NCBI RefSeq assembly: GCF_003259225.1
Contig: NZ_QHJF01000021.1
Coordinates: 60,704 to 124,703, forward strand
DNA length: 64,000 nt
Reading direction: 5' to 3'
Source: Marinomonas arctica
GTDB taxonomy: Bacteria; Pseudomonadota; Gammaproteobacteria; Pseudomonadales; Marinomonadaceae
Of the stretch, positions 19,634 to 28,820 are shown one piece after another. Numbering within the stretch: the first letter of the stretch is position 1; each line of letters opens with the position of its first letter. The notes beneath the pieces were generated by a model that did no database searches, was not told where the DNA came from, and saw only the letters and a program-made list of their open reading frames with translations. Made by a program: the position numbers and the translations under genes.

Positions 19634-20284
19634 ATGTACTCAATTAAAGAAGCTTTTTATTCATTACAAGGTGAAGGCGCCCATGCGGGACGCCCTGCTC
19701 TATTTTGCCGTTTTACCGGCTGCAACTTATGGTCTGGCCTAGAAAAAACACGCGCCAAATCTGAATGTCAATTTTGTGATACTGATTTTATCGGTACCGA
19801 TGGGCAGCATGGTGGAAAATTCACCACCGCAGCACAGCTACGCACCCACATCGATTCACTGTGGCCAAATGGTCAAGGGCATAAATACGTTGTTTTTACG
19901 GGGGGCGAACCCGCCCTTCAACTCGACGAGGCCCTCATAGTCGAAATGAAGCAACACGGTTATACCATTGCCATAGAAACCAACGGCACAATCGCGCTCC
20001 CGCAAGGTATAGATTGGGTTTGTGTTAGCCCCAAAACAGCCAAGCCTTTAGTCGTATCAAAAGGCGATGAACTCAAGCTGGTGTTTCCGCAATCACACCT
20101 CTCGCCAGAATTATTTGAAACACTGGATTTTGCACATTTCTACCTGCAACCCATGGACCAAAGCCATTTAACAGCAGATCAAATACCGCTCATTGATACC
20201 CAACAAGCCACTTTGCACTATTGTTTATCGCATCCAAGGTGGCGTCTTAGCTTACAAACACATAAAATGCTCAACATTGATTAG
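19634..20284 (+). CDS. queE: 7-carboxy-7-deazaguanine synthase QueE
   Basis: Radical SAM enzyme that contracts carboxytetrahydropterin to CDG, the step before QueC. 216 residues, starting MYSIKEAFYSLQGEG. The cluster Cys are C30, C45 and C48, giving CX14CX2C instead of the canonical CX3CX2C; this spacing is known for the Burkholderia-type QueE. The VVFTGGEPALQ motif follows. The start lacks a strong ribosome site. It is probably transcribed with queC, though the 172-bp gap could hold its own promoter. Confidence 0.95.
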   Translation: MYSIKEAFYSLQGEGAHAGRPALFCRFTGCNLWSGLEKTRAKSECQFCDTDFIGTDGQHGGKFTTAAQLRTHIDSLWPNGQGHKYVVFTGGEPALQLDEALIVEMKQHGYTIAIETNGTIALPQGIDWVCVSPKTAKPLVVSKGDELKLVFPQSHLSPELFETLDFAHFYLQPMDQSHLTADQIPLIDTQQATLHYCLSHPRWRLSLQTHKMLNID

Positions 20285-20324
20285 ATAAACGAAACTTTAC
20301 TGTTCATTAAACAAGGAATCTTAA

Positions 20325-20828
20325 ATGATTATTTTGCACACAAATCACGGTGACATTCACGTTGAACTGGATTACGAGAAAGCGCCAAAATCAGCGAAAA
20401 ACTTTGAAGACTACGTGACGTCAGGCTTTTATAACGGCGTTATTTTTCACCGTGTTATCAATGGTTTTATGATTCAAGGCGGCGGCTTTGAGCCAGGCAT
20501 GACACAAAAAGAGTCGCGCACAGCCATCGAAAACGAAGCTGACAACGGTCTAAAAAATGAAATTGGTACTTTAGCTATGGCTCGTACCATGGACCCACAC
20601 TCTGCCTCAGCACAGTTTTTTATCAACGTGGCAGACAATAGCTTCCTAAACCACCGCAGCAAGACGCCTGACGGTTGGGGCTACGCAGTATTTGGTAAAG
20701 TAACGGCCGGTATGGATGTCGTTAACAAAATCAAGGAAGTGAAAACGACAATGAAATCAGGCCACCAAGATGTGCCTGCTGAAGACGTCATCATCGAAAG
20801 TGCAGAATTGGTAAAAAGCGAAGGCTAA
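20325..20828 (+). CDS. ppiB: Peptidyl-prolyl cis-trans isomerase B (cyclophilin)
   Basis: Cytoplasmic cyclophilin of 167 residues that speeds proline isomerisation during folding. Signature pieces are present: [15 protein letters not shown] (with the catalytic Arg), [19 protein letters not shown] and the later [10 protein letters not shown]. No signal peptide, hence the B type. AAGGAATC precedes the ATG. The stop codon shares one base with the lpxH start (TAATG), so the two genes are translationally coupled, as in pseudomonads and E. coli, where they are neighbours. Confidence 0.96.
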   Translation: MIILHTNHGDIHVELDYEKAPKSAKNFEDYVTSGFYNGVIFHRVINGFMIQGGGFEPGMTQKESRTAIENEADNGLKNEIGTLAMARTMDPHSASAQFFINVADNSFLNHRSKTPDGWGYAVFGKVTAGMDVVNKIKEVKTTMKSGHQDVPAEDVIIESAELVKSEG

Positions 20829-21607
20829 TGATTCGTTACTTTATCTCAGATTTGCATTTGAGCGACAGACGTCCGGATCTCATCCGGGCGTTTGTTCAAA
20901 TGACAGAAGAACTGATTGCTCGCCAAGAAGAAGCGGAACTGTATATTCTAGGTGATTTCTACGAAGCTTGGATCGGTGACGATTTCCAAGCCGATTGGAA
21001 CACCCAAATAGAGAACGCGCTCCTAGCGCTGACACACTCAGGCATTAAACTGTATTTTCTGCATGGCAACAGAGATTTTCTCATAGGTCAAGCATGGTTA
21101 TCTCGGGTTAATGCCTCTTTTATGCAAGAACAAGCACTTTTATCCATAGACGGAAACGCTGTCCTTCTCACCCATGGCGACGAATATTGTTTAGAAGACA
21201 CAGAATATCAAGCTTTTCGAACAACGGTTCGCTCCAAAGCTTGGCAAGAACATGTTTTAGCCATGCCATTAGAGCAACGCATTGCGCTTGCGGCGCAGCT
21301 TCGTAATGACAGTAAAGCCATGGCGACAGAAAAATCCATGGACATCATGGATGTCACAGCAAGCGCCGTAAAAGCGTCTTTGGAACACCATCAATGCAAA
21401 ACGGTTATTCATGGACACACCCATCGACCAGATATCCATAAAGCAGACAACTGCTTACGCTGTGTACTTGGAGACTGGGACGACGCTGTTTGGCTCGCCA
21501 GTATTGAAGGAAGCATTTATCGCCAATATCGCGCTCCTGTGGATGATTTTTTACAATATGGGCTGGTTGGATTAAAAGAAATACAGCGCGAAATACTCTC
21601 TGTGTAA
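20828..21607 (+). CDS. lpxH: UDP-2,3-diacylglucosamine diphosphatase LpxH
   Basis: Calcineurin-like metallophosphoesterase that makes lipid X in lipid A synthesis, at the inner membrane. 259 residues, slightly longer than the usual 240. Metal ligands are visible: D8 and H10 in ISDLHLSD, the GDFYEAWIGDD block, GNRDFLIG, LTHGDEYC and HGHTHRP near the C-terminal side. It is coupled to ppiB by the shared base. A hairpin terminator follows. Confidence 0.95.
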   Translation: MIRYFISDLHLSDRRPDLIRAFVQMTEELIARQEEAELYILGDFYEAWIGDDFQADWNTQIENALLALTHSGIKLYFLHGNRDFLIGQAWLSRVNASFMQEQALLSIDGNAVLLTHGDEYCLEDTEYQAFRTTVRSKAWQEHVLAMPLEQRIALAAQLRNDSKAMATEKSMDIMDVTASAVKASLEHHQCKTVIHGHTHRPDIHKADNCLRCVLGDWDDAVWLASIEGSIYRQYRAPVDDFLQYGLVGLKEIQREILSV

Positions 21608-21633
21608 ACGCACATAATACCACGCAAAAATCG

Positions 21634-21668
21634 AACGCCTCAGCCAATACATTCGCTGGGGCGTTTTT
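21634..21668 (+). terminator. Terminator after lpxH
   Basis: AACGCC-T-CAGC, a 10-nt loop, GCTG-G-GGCGTT and a T-tract. It lies 27 bp after the lpxH stop. Confidence 0.75.
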
Positions 21669-21756
21669 ACATGAATACCGCAGCAAAAAAACGCTACATA
21701 CTGAGTACGTTCATATCACTCTAACCATCGCATCCAGCCATGGCCAGAACGCCCAT

Positions 21757-22068
21757 TTAACGCTTCAACAGCTGCCGAACCCAAACCGTCTCTTCGGAAT
21801 TACGAGATCGGCTAAATTCAATGTTGCGGTTATGCAACATAGCCACTGCGCGGAAAAAGGCATTATTGACAATGACAGGGCTTAATTGAATACCATAAGT
21901 TTGCCACCAGTGCTGCTGTACTTTGCAAGTCAGCAATTGATATAAAAAGTCCAGTTCTAAAGACCCCTTATACATCACATCCAAATCAACAACAGGATCG
22001 ACTTTAGCAATCTCTAAGGCAAGCCAATAAGTAACATCTGGGAGGGTTTCGCTCTTATGTATGCCCAT
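21757..22068 (-). CDS. Hypothetical protein
   Basis: Protein of 103 residues, cytoplasmic by appearance. I chose the ATG at 22068 (MGIHKSETLP) because CTGGAGAAATATA precedes it; the frame extends 20 codons further upstream to a poorer start. The sequence has several Trp and Leu-rich helices (LDFLYQLLTCKVQQHWWQTYG) and ends in a basic LLKR. No family recognised. It lies alone between lpxH and miaE. Confidence 0.55.
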   Translation of the reverse strand: MGIHKSETLPDVTYWLALEIAKVDPVVDLDVMYKGSLELDFLYQLLTCKVQQHWWQTYGIQLSPVIVNNAFFRAVAMLHNRNIEFSRSRNSEETVWVRQLLKR

Positions 22069-22204
22069 TATATTTCTCCAGAGTATCGAGTAATACCATG
22101 AGGCCGTTATCCACAGCGTGGACACCAAGGCCTCAAATATTAGTGTAGCAGCCTCTTAAAAACTCTCCATTCAGCAGAAGAAATAGATTGTGGCAATTTG
22201 TAAC

Positions 22205-22816
22205 TTAATTGACGCCTGGAGGCCCGCTGTGCACACGAAACTCGACATCAGGCTCCGTGATTAACTGGCGTTCTAACTCTCTGAAGAACGCAACACGATC
22301 ATCAATTGCCTCGTTGGCATACTCCTGAGCAAGCTCGAGATAGTCTTCAAAATGGCGCGCTTCCGATTTAAGCAAGGAGACATAAAACCTAGACAACTCT
22401 TCGTCTAGATGAGGTGCTAATATGGCAAAGCGCTCACAAGAACGCGCCTCAACAAAGGCGCCGATGATTAAAGTATCAACCAAGCGTGCAGGTTCGTGAG
22501 TTCTGATATGCTTACGCATACCGTCGGCATAACGTGATGCGGTTAGATGCTCATAAGCAACCCCTCTTTTGCGCATCAATTTGTGCACTTGCTCAAAATG
22601 CAACAACTCTTCCCGAGCTAAACGGGACATTTTATGCAACAGATTATCGCGATCCACATACCGATACATTAGACTCATAGCCGTTGACGCGGCTTTTTTC
22701 TCACAATGAGCGTGATCATTTAACAGCAAGGTTTGATTCTCTATCGCCCAATTTACCCATGCTTCAGGAGATTTGCATGGAAGAAATTCAACAAGCTCTG
22801 GGTATGCAGATAACAT
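22205..22816 (-). CDS. miaE: tRNA-(ms2io6A)-hydroxylase MiaE
   Basis: Ferritin-like di-iron monooxygenase that hydroxylates the isopentenyl group of ms2i6A37 in tRNAs. 203 residues. Di-iron ligands are visible in a duplicated pattern: HCEKKAAS and REELLHFEQV in the first half, EARSCERF and SEARHFEDY in the second. AAGGTAGAG precedes the ATG. It is divergent from the pseudokinase/SUMF1 gene. miaB and miaA are not in the window. Confidence 0.95.
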   Translation of the reverse strand: MLSAYPELVEFLPCKSPEAWVNWAIENQTLLLNDHAHCEKKAASTAMSLMYRYVDRDNLLHKMSRLAREELLHFEQVHKLMRKRGVAYEHLTASRYADGMRKHIRTHEPARLVDTLIIGAFVEARSCERFAILAPHLDEELSRFYVSLLKSEARHFEDYLELAQEYANEAIDDRVAFFRELERQLITEPDVEFRVHSGPPGVN

Positions 22817-22904
22817 TACTCTACCTTTTTGTGTTAAAAAACGTGATTATACCCTGTATTAAACACTTAGGCAGCAACGTCTTGATTTGGATATCAAATT
22901 CGTA

Positions 22905-24659
22905 ATGAATGATTTTTATGACTCCCAAAAACTAAAGATTGGACAACATGTTGGTGTCGAGCTCGACCCTTACGTTCTAAATTACCCAGTCGATAGCTCC
23001 AAAACTACTTGGGTCGCAGACCAAGGTGGGCGCCCTTTTGTGCTGCGCTTCTTCCAACCTAAAAAAGGCAAAGTTGAAGATTTTTTACAGAACGCAAGAA
23101 AATACGCCAGTGTAAAACACCCTGCGATCACCCCTAATTACCCTCCTTTTTACTCAAATTTATGGGTATTTTCATGTTCTGCTGTTTGTGGTGGAGAGAA
23201 CTTATACAGCTTTTTAGGTAAATACCCAGACGGGGCGCCACTAAATGTCGTCATCGGTTTGTTTGACAATATGGCGAAGGCCTTAGATCAGGTCCATAAA
23301 AATGGACTCTTTCACGGGCATCTAGATTTGAATTCCATCCATGTGGTCAATGGTTTGGGCATAATGACGGGATTTGGCTGTTACAATTGGATGAAGCGTA
23401 TTGAAGAAACCGAAATGGATGTGCGTCTTTTTCCACCTGAATACTCAAAAAAAGAACAAAAACGCGCCCCTATCTCCGACAGTTTTGCTTTTATGAAACT
23501 GTTAATGGCAGCACTATTAGGAGAATCGATTCTTGATAAAGACTTTGCAACGAGTCTGCCTGACACACACCCAAACCTCAGTGATGCGACCTGGAGCCGC
23601 CTACTCAAATGGAGCCGCGAGAGCGAACGCCACAGACCAAAATCTCTGACCGAAGTCATTCAGATGCTGCGGGCAAATCTCTACAAACCCGAAGCTAACC
23701 CCAGCTCAAGCACAAAACGCGCTATTAAGCGCTACATTCGCAATACGTCTTCGAAAACGATGATTATCGCTGGAGCATCACTGGCTTCAGGTCTCATTGC
23801 CGCCGTCATTTTATGGCCTGAACCTCGGCAAGAAGAAACAGTGAATGCGCCAACACCTGAACCAAAAGTAGAAGCGCAAACGCACTTTGAAGCACTGCCA
23901 CAAACACTTGAAGAACCACTCATCTCTGGCGGTACAGCCCCTAAAATAGAAAAAATTCCGCCGGCCACATTCATGATGGGGGATCAAAATAGAATAGGTG
24001 ACGATAATGAAAAGCCGGTTCATGAAGTTGACATTCCCAATGGCTTTTTTATCAGTAAACACGAAGTGACCTTTGATCAATATGATCGATTTGCCAAAGC
24101 CACAGGACGCGACCTACCACCAGACAATGGATGGGGGCGCGGCCAACGTCCGGTCATTAACGTTAGTTGGTACGACGCTAAGGCCTATACAGCTTGGTTG
24201 TCTGATCAAACCAACGAAGAATACCGCCTCCCGACAGAAATAGAGTGGGAATATTCTGCCAGAGCCGATTCCAGCACCGCTTTCTGGTATGGCAATAACG
24301 TCAAACCAGGCTACAGTGTATGTGATAGTTGTGGGAGTCAATGGGATGGCGTTTCCACTGCCCCTGTTGGCAGTCAGGCGAGTAATCCTCTAGGCTTGTT
24401 TGATATGCATGGTAACGTAGCGGAGTGGGTTGAAGATTGCTATCACGACTCTTATGAAGGCGCACCGAGCAAAAACCAAGTGTGGCTATCAGACCAGTGT
24501 GACAGCAGAGTGTTGCGCGGTGGATCTTGGTTTGACATTCCAAGAGTAGGCAGAAGTGCCACTCGATATCGAGCTGAGCCGACACTAAAAGCCAGTAATT
24601 GGGGTTTTAGAGTCGTACGCATTATTCAGCAACATGATGACATATCTAAATCAGAATAA
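22905..24659 (+). CDS. Pseudokinase - transmembrane - SUMF1/FGE-like fusion protein
   Basis: 584 residues in three parts. Residues 1-265 have a Ser/Thr kinase fold, but all three catalytic positions are altered: beta-3 Lys is Arg48 (FVLRFF), the HRD loop reads HGHLD (137-141), and DFG reads TGFG (155-158). A membrane segment spans about 285-304. Residues 350-575 are a SUMF1/formylglycine-enzyme-like domain: EKPVHEVDIP, PVINVSWYDAKAYTAWL, YRLPTEIEWEYSARA, GLFDMHGNVAEWVEDC, RVLRGGSW. The paired Cys that bind copper in true FGE are not seen, so catalysis is doubtful. Topology suggests a cytoplasmic pseudokinase and periplasmic SUMF1 domain. The start could be the TTG six codons upstream. Function unknown; such domain pairs occur in signalling and secretion systems, but none is nearby. 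Confidence 0.85.
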   Translation: MNDFYDSQKLKIGQHVGVELDPYVLNYPVDSSKTTWVADQGGRPFVLRFFQPKKGKVEDFLQNARKYASVKHPAITPNYPPFYSNLWVFSCSAVCGGENLYSFLGKYPDGAPLNVVIGLFDNMAKALDQVHKNGLFHGHLDLNSIHVVNGLGIMTGFGCYNWMKRIEETEMDVRLFPPEYSKKEQKRAPISDSFAFMKLLMAALLGESILDKDFATSLPDTHPNLSDATWSRLLKWSRESERHRPKSLTEVIQMLRANLYKPEANPSSSTKRAIKRYIRNTSSKTMIIAGASLASGLIAAVILWPEPRQEETVNAPTPEPKVEAQTHFEALPQTLEEPLISGGTAPKIEKIPPATFMMGDQNRIGDDNEKPVHEVDIPNGFFISKHEVTFDQYDRFAKATGRDLPPDNGWGRGQRPVINVSWYDAKAYTAWLSDQTNEEYRLPTEIEWEYSARADSSTAFWYGNNVKPGYSVCDSCGSQWDGVSTAPVGSQASNPLGLFDMHGNVAEWVEDCYHDSYEGAPSKNQVWLSDQCDSRVLRGGSWFDIPRVGRSATRYRAEPTLKASNWGFRVVRIIQQHDDISKSE

Positions 24660-25058
24660 TTCCGCTAAATGTCACCTATTCGAAATTGTTATGGCTTAGA
24701 GTAAGTCTTTAGCGCTTTTTTTCTATAAAATAAGCCCATCAAAAAATGGTAAAGATAGTGAAAACGTTGATTGGTTAAATCAATCCAACGTTTTCCAACA
24801 TTGCGACCGGTAAAGTCGAAAATGAAAGCCCAAGGGATTCAATATGCTAAACACATATTGTAGGCATTTCGAAAGACCTGTTTTAGATACATTATTGTGT
24901 CTAACCCTTGATACCTATAACGATCTGTATAGAAAAAGCTAAGCAAAGGAATGACACAGGAAAGTTAGACACGCGATGTTTCTCAAAGAGAAATAGCGTG
25001 AACCTACATTCCATTATTAGCACATAACATTATCGTAAAATATTATTCAGAGGTGCAA
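24660..25058. other. 399-bp intergenic region, acnB leader
   Basis: No gene seen. It holds two hairpins: AAAACGTTGATTG...CAATCCAACGTTTT (24761-24794, one bulged C), a possible terminator for the upstream gene, and CACGC...TTTCTC-AAA-GAGAAA...GCGTG (24970-25000), 58 nt before the acnB ATG and so probably within its untranslated leader. The acnB promoter is probably between the two; several AT-rich -10-like boxes exist and I could not choose one. Confidence 0.5.
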
Positions 25059-27860
25059 ATGAGCTTATATTTAGAGTACTTACAAGAAATAGAGAATCGT
25101 AAAGGCCAAGGATTGCATCCTAAACCCATTGATGACGGTAACTTGGTTGCTGAAATCATTGCTCAAATCAAAGATGAAAAACACGAGCACCGTAAAGAAT
25201 CTCTTTCTTTTTTCATTTACAACACCTTACCGGGCACGACAAGCGCAGCGGTTGTTAAAGCACAATTCTTAAAAGAAATCATTTTAGGCGAATCCAGCGT
25301 AAAAGAAATCACCCCTGAATTTGCGCTAGAGCTACTTTCTCATATGAAAGGCGGCCCTTCTGTTAAAGTATTGATCGACCTTGCATTGTCCGATGATTTG
25401 GCTATCGCAACGCCTGCTGCTGACGTGTTAAAAACACAAGTATTCCTATATGAAGCGGACATGGAACGCATTGCAGCAGCCTACAAAGCGGGCAATACGA
25501 TCGCTAAAGACATCCTAGAAAGCTACGCCAACGCTGAATTCTTCACCAAACTTCCTGACATCAGTGAAAAAATCGAAGTAGTAACCTACATTGCAGCGGA
25601 AGGTGATATTTCTACAGATTTACTTTCTCCAGGCAACCAAGCTCACTCTCGCGCAGACCGTGAACTTCACGGCAAATGCATGATCACCCCGCAAGCTCAG
25701 CAAGAAATCAAAGCATTGCAAGTCAAACACCCAAATGCAAAAGTGATGCTTATCGCTGAAAAAGGCACAATGGGCGTTGGTTCATCACGTATGTCTGGTG
25801 TGAATAACGTGGCACTTTGGGCGGGTCAACAAGCAAGCCCTTACATTCCATTTGTAAACTTTGCCCCTATCGTCGCTGGTACAAACGGCATCTCTCCCAT
25901 CTTCATGACTACGGTAGGTGTAACCGGTGGTATTGGTCTAGATCTTAAAAACTGGGTGAAAAAGCTGGATGCCAATGGCAAGCCTGTACTTGATGCTAAC
26001 GGCGATGTCGTTCTTGAACAAGCGTATTCTGTTGAAACCGGCACAGTATTAACGATTAACACCAAAGAAAAGAAACTGTACAACGGTGATAAGGTGTTAG
26101 TGGATATCTCTTCCGCTTTCACACCTCAGCAAGTTGAGTTCATGAAAGCTGGCAGCTCTTACGCTGTGGTATTCGGCAAGAAACTGCAAACATTTGCGGC
26201 TGAAACGTTGGGCATCACGGCACCAACCGTTTACGCGCCAGCAAAAGAAATCTCCAAAGACAATCAAGGCATGACAGCCGTTGAAAAAATCTTCAATAAA
26301 AACGCAGTAGGCGTAAAATCGAAGAAAGCCCTTCACGCCGGTTCAGATGTTCGCGTTAAAGTAAACATCGTCGGCTCACAGGATACAACGGGCCTAATGA
26401 CAGCTCAAGAATTGGAGTCTATGGCGGCTACCGTTATTTCTCCAAGTGTTGATGGTGCCTACCAATCAGGCTGTCACACAGCCTCTGTTTGGGATTCAAA
26501 AGCACAAGCTAACATTCCTAAGTTGATGTCTTTCATGCACAAATTTGGATTAATCACTGGTCGTGATCCAAAAGGCGTCTACCCGCCAATGACAGACGTA
26601 ATCCACAAAGTGTTGAACGATATTACTGTCGACGATACCTCGATTATCATTGGTGGTGACTCTCATACTCGTATGTCTAAAGGCGTTGCATTTGGCGCTG
26701 ACTCAGGAACCGTGGCATTGGCTCTGGCAACAGGTGAAGCCACTATGCCAATCCCTGAATCGGTCAAGGTGACCTTTAAAGGCGAAATGAAGAGCTACAT
26801 GGATTTCCGTGACATCGTACACGCCACACAAGCTCAAATGCTTAAACAGTTTGGCGGTGAAAACGTCTTCCAAGGTCGCGTCATTGAAGTACATATTGGT
26901 ACATTGTTGGCTGACCAAGCCTTCACCTTCACTGACTGGACTGCTGAGATGAAAGCGAAAGCTTCTATCTGCATTTCTCAAGACGACACTTTAATCCAGT
27001 CTCTAGAGCTTGCTAAAAAACGCATTCAGATCATGATCGACAAAGGTATGGAAAATGAAGCCAAAACGCTTCACCACCTAATCGACCTTGCGAACAAGCG
27101 TATTGCTGGCATCAAGTCAGGCGAACAACCTGCTCTCGTACCAGACAATAATGCTAAGTACTATGCTGAAGTCGTTGTTGACCTAGACGAAATCATTGAA
27201 CCAATGATTGCCGATCCAGATGTGAATAACGATGATGTGTCTAAACGTTACACGCATGACGTGATTCGCCAAGTGTCTTTCTATAAAGATAAGCCAGTTG
27301 ATCTAGGCTTCGTCGGTTCTTGTATGGTTCACAAAGGTGACATGCAAATCATCGCTCAGATGTTACGCAACATTGAAAAACAAAATGGTAGTGTAACATT
27401 CAAAGCGCCATTGGTTGTTGCACCACCAACATACAACATCGTTGATGAGTTAAAAGCGGAAGGCGACTGGGATATTTTGAAAAAATACGCTGGATTCGAA
27501 TTCGATGATACGAAACCAAAAGGCGAAGCACGTACTAAGTACGAAAACATCCTGTACCTAGAACGCCCTGGATGTAACTTATGTATGGGTAACCAAGAGA
27601 AAGCAGAACCAGGCGATACGGTTATTGCCACTTCTACTCGTTTGTTCCAAGGTCGTGTGGTAGCAGACTCTAACGAGAAGAAAGGTGAGTCACTGCTAGG
27701 CTCGACTCCAGTTGTTGTGCTTTCTACAATATTGGGACGCTTCCCAACATTGGAAGAGTACAAAGCGGCTGTTGATGGCATACACCTAACAGACTTCGCG
27801 CCACCATTAGATGCGATGACAATGGCGCCAGTTGAGTTTATCCCTGCTACTAATATTTAA
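25059..27860 (+). CDS. acnB: Bifunctional aconitate hydratase 2 / 2-methylisocitrate dehydratase
   Basis: TCA-cycle enzyme interconverting citrate and isocitrate through a 4Fe-4S cluster. 933 residues, about 65 longer than E. coli AcnB. N-terminal HEAT-like domain (about 1-160), then the aconitase core with ELHGKCMITP, GSQDTTGLMTAQEL, GGDSHTRMSKG and the cluster Cys in GSCMVHKGDM and RPGCNLCMGNQ. Segments such as SRMSGVNNVALWAG and NWVKKLDANGKP differ clearly from the E. coli sequence and resemble the longer AcnB type I remember from Bacteroidota. AGAGGT precedes the ATG; a GTG two codons upstream is less likely. A strong terminator follows. Confidence 0.96.
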   Translation: MSLYLEYLQEIENRKGQGLHPKPIDDGNLVAEIIAQIKDEKHEHRKESLSFFIYNTLPGTTSAAVVKAQFLKEIILGESSVKEITPEFALELLSHMKGGPSVKVLIDLALSDDLAIATPAADVLKTQVFLYEADMERIAAAYKAGNTIAKDILESYANAEFFTKLPDISEKIEVVTYIAAEGDISTDLLSPGNQAHSRADRELHGKCMITPQAQQEIKALQVKHPNAKVMLIAEKGTMGVGSSRMSGVNNVALWAGQQASPYIPFVNFAPIVAGTNGISPIFMTTVGVTGGIGLDLKNWVKKLDANGKPVLDANGDVVLEQAYSVETGTVLTINTKEKKLYNGDKVLVDISSAFTPQQVEFMKAGSSYAVVFGKKLQTFAAETLGITAPTVYAPAKEISKDNQGMTAVEKIFNKNAVGVKSKKALHAGSDVRVKVNIVGSQDTTGLMTAQELESMAATVISPSVDGAYQSGCHTASVWDSKAQANIPKLMSFMHKFGLITGRDPKGVYPPMTDVIHKVLNDITVDDTSIIIGGDSHTRMSKGVAFGADSGTVALALATGEATMPIPESVKVTFKGEMKSYMDFRDIVHATQAQMLKQFGGENVFQGRVIEVHIGTLLADQAFTFTDWTAEMKAKASICISQDDTLIQSLELAKKRIQIMIDKGMENEAKTLHHLIDLANKRIAGIKSGEQPALVPDNNAKYYAEVVVDLDEIIEPMIADPDVNNDDVSKRYTHDVIRQVSFYKDKPVDLGFVGSCMVHKGDMQIIAQMLRNIEKQNGSVTFKAPLVVAPPTYNIVDELKAEGDWDILKKYAGFEFDDTKPKGEARTKYENILYLERPGCNLCMGNQEKAEPGDTVIATSTRLFQGRVVADSNEKKGESLLGSTPVVVLSTILGRFPTLEEYKAAVDGIHLTDFAPPLDAMTMAPVEFIPATNI

Positions 27861-27887
27861 TCAGTACTGATTAAGTAGTGTGTAACA

Positions 27888-27924
27888 TAAAAAAGCGACG
27901 CCCTAACAGGTGTCGCTTTTTTTT
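27888..27924 (+). terminator. Terminator after acnB
   Basis: AAAAAGCGACGCC, loop CTAACA, GGTGTCGCTTTTTTTT: a 13-bp stem with one G-T pair followed by a T-run. Confidence 0.85.
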
Positions 27925-28029
27925 GCACCGCATTTTATTTCGCTTCTCCTTTCTTATTCGCCAGCTAATTTAGGAAAATATAACTGTAAAAAGAGTGATG
28001 AAGTTTTTCATACTATTTTTATACGGGCA

Positions 28030-28061
28030 CAAAAAAGCCCCGCTATAAGCGAGGCTTTATC
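28030..28061 (-). terminator. Terminator of the hibernation factor gene
   Basis: On the minus strand: AAAGCCTCGCT, short loop, AGCGGGGCTTTTTT. It lies 18 bp after the stop codon of the minus-strand gene. Confidence 0.75.
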
Positions 28062-28078
28062 CCATAAGGTTCGGTTAA

Positions 28079-28477
28079 CTAAATAACTTCACGCTCAACA
28101 AGCTCATCAAATTCAGCCTGTAACTGGCGCTCGATAGGACTTTCTACATCCTTAGCATTAATGTGGTGCTGTCGACCAGCATTCTTAGGCTTGGCCTTAT
28201 GCTTAATCAACTGTTTTTCCAACTTACTGACTAACATATCAAGGGCAGGTTTAAGCTGTTTTTCCGTTTGAACCATTGCAAAAAGATCATGGCCAGGAAT
28301 ATGCACACTGGCTTCTACTATTAATTCATGAGTCCCATGCTTCTCTGTATTTAAGGTCACATTAATCGTCGTAATCTGATTATTGATACGCGACAAGTGA
28401 TCCATTTTTTCTTTTACTACTTCTTGAACTTCTTCACCAGATTGGACGTGGTGACCGCTAATATTCAATGTATACAT
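28079..28477 (-). CDS. Ribosome hibernation promoting factor, HPF/YfiA family
   Basis: Binds the decoding centre of idle 30S subunits in stationary phase. 132 residues: a core of about 97 with the beta-alpha-beta-beta-beta-alpha pattern (MYTLNISGHHVQSGEEV, TINVTLNTEKHGTHELIVEASVHIPG) and a 35-residue charged tail. This is longer than short HPF (about 95) and than E. coli RaiA (113), and far shorter than long HPF, so raiA versus hpf naming is open. It is not next to rpoN, where hpf usually lies. GAAGGAA lies about 12 nt before the ATG. Confidence 0.88.
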   Translation of the reverse strand: MYTLNISGHHVQSGEEVQEVVKEKMDHLSRINNQITTINVTLNTEKHGTHELIVEASVHIPGHDLFAMVQTEKQLKPALDMLVSKLEKQLIKHKAKPKNAGRQHHINAKDVESPIERQLQAEFDELVEREVI

Positions 28478-28820
28478 AGAGAATTTCCTTCTGTTGTAAT
28501 CAGGTTTTTTATTAACTTACGCTTTGCTCTCCTCTGTTCCCTTACTATAATTTATGGGTGAATTCGTTTAATTTCAATGCCGATAATGTAAATACTTGCT
28601 CAAGATCATGAATAAAGCCAAGCATTTACAAAAACCTCCCCTCTTCCACTCAAAACACCTTACACATCAATATCATAACTCTAAAAATCTAGCAAATCTT
28701 TCGATAGACTATATTTTAAAGGCACTTATCCTACGCGCCATCAAGCATCCATTTCATTAACAATAGACGATAAATCAACATATCGATATCCCCAAATATG
28801 AAAATTTTCTGCGCCTCGCC
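28478..28820. other. 343-bp AT-rich intergenic region
   Basis: No gene, repeat or convincing RNA element recognised. It should hold the promoter of the hibernation factor gene (minus strand) and the 3' end of the DUF1275 transcript. A TATAGT box on the minus strand near 28550 could be its -10; no good -35 pairs with it. Confidence 0.4.
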
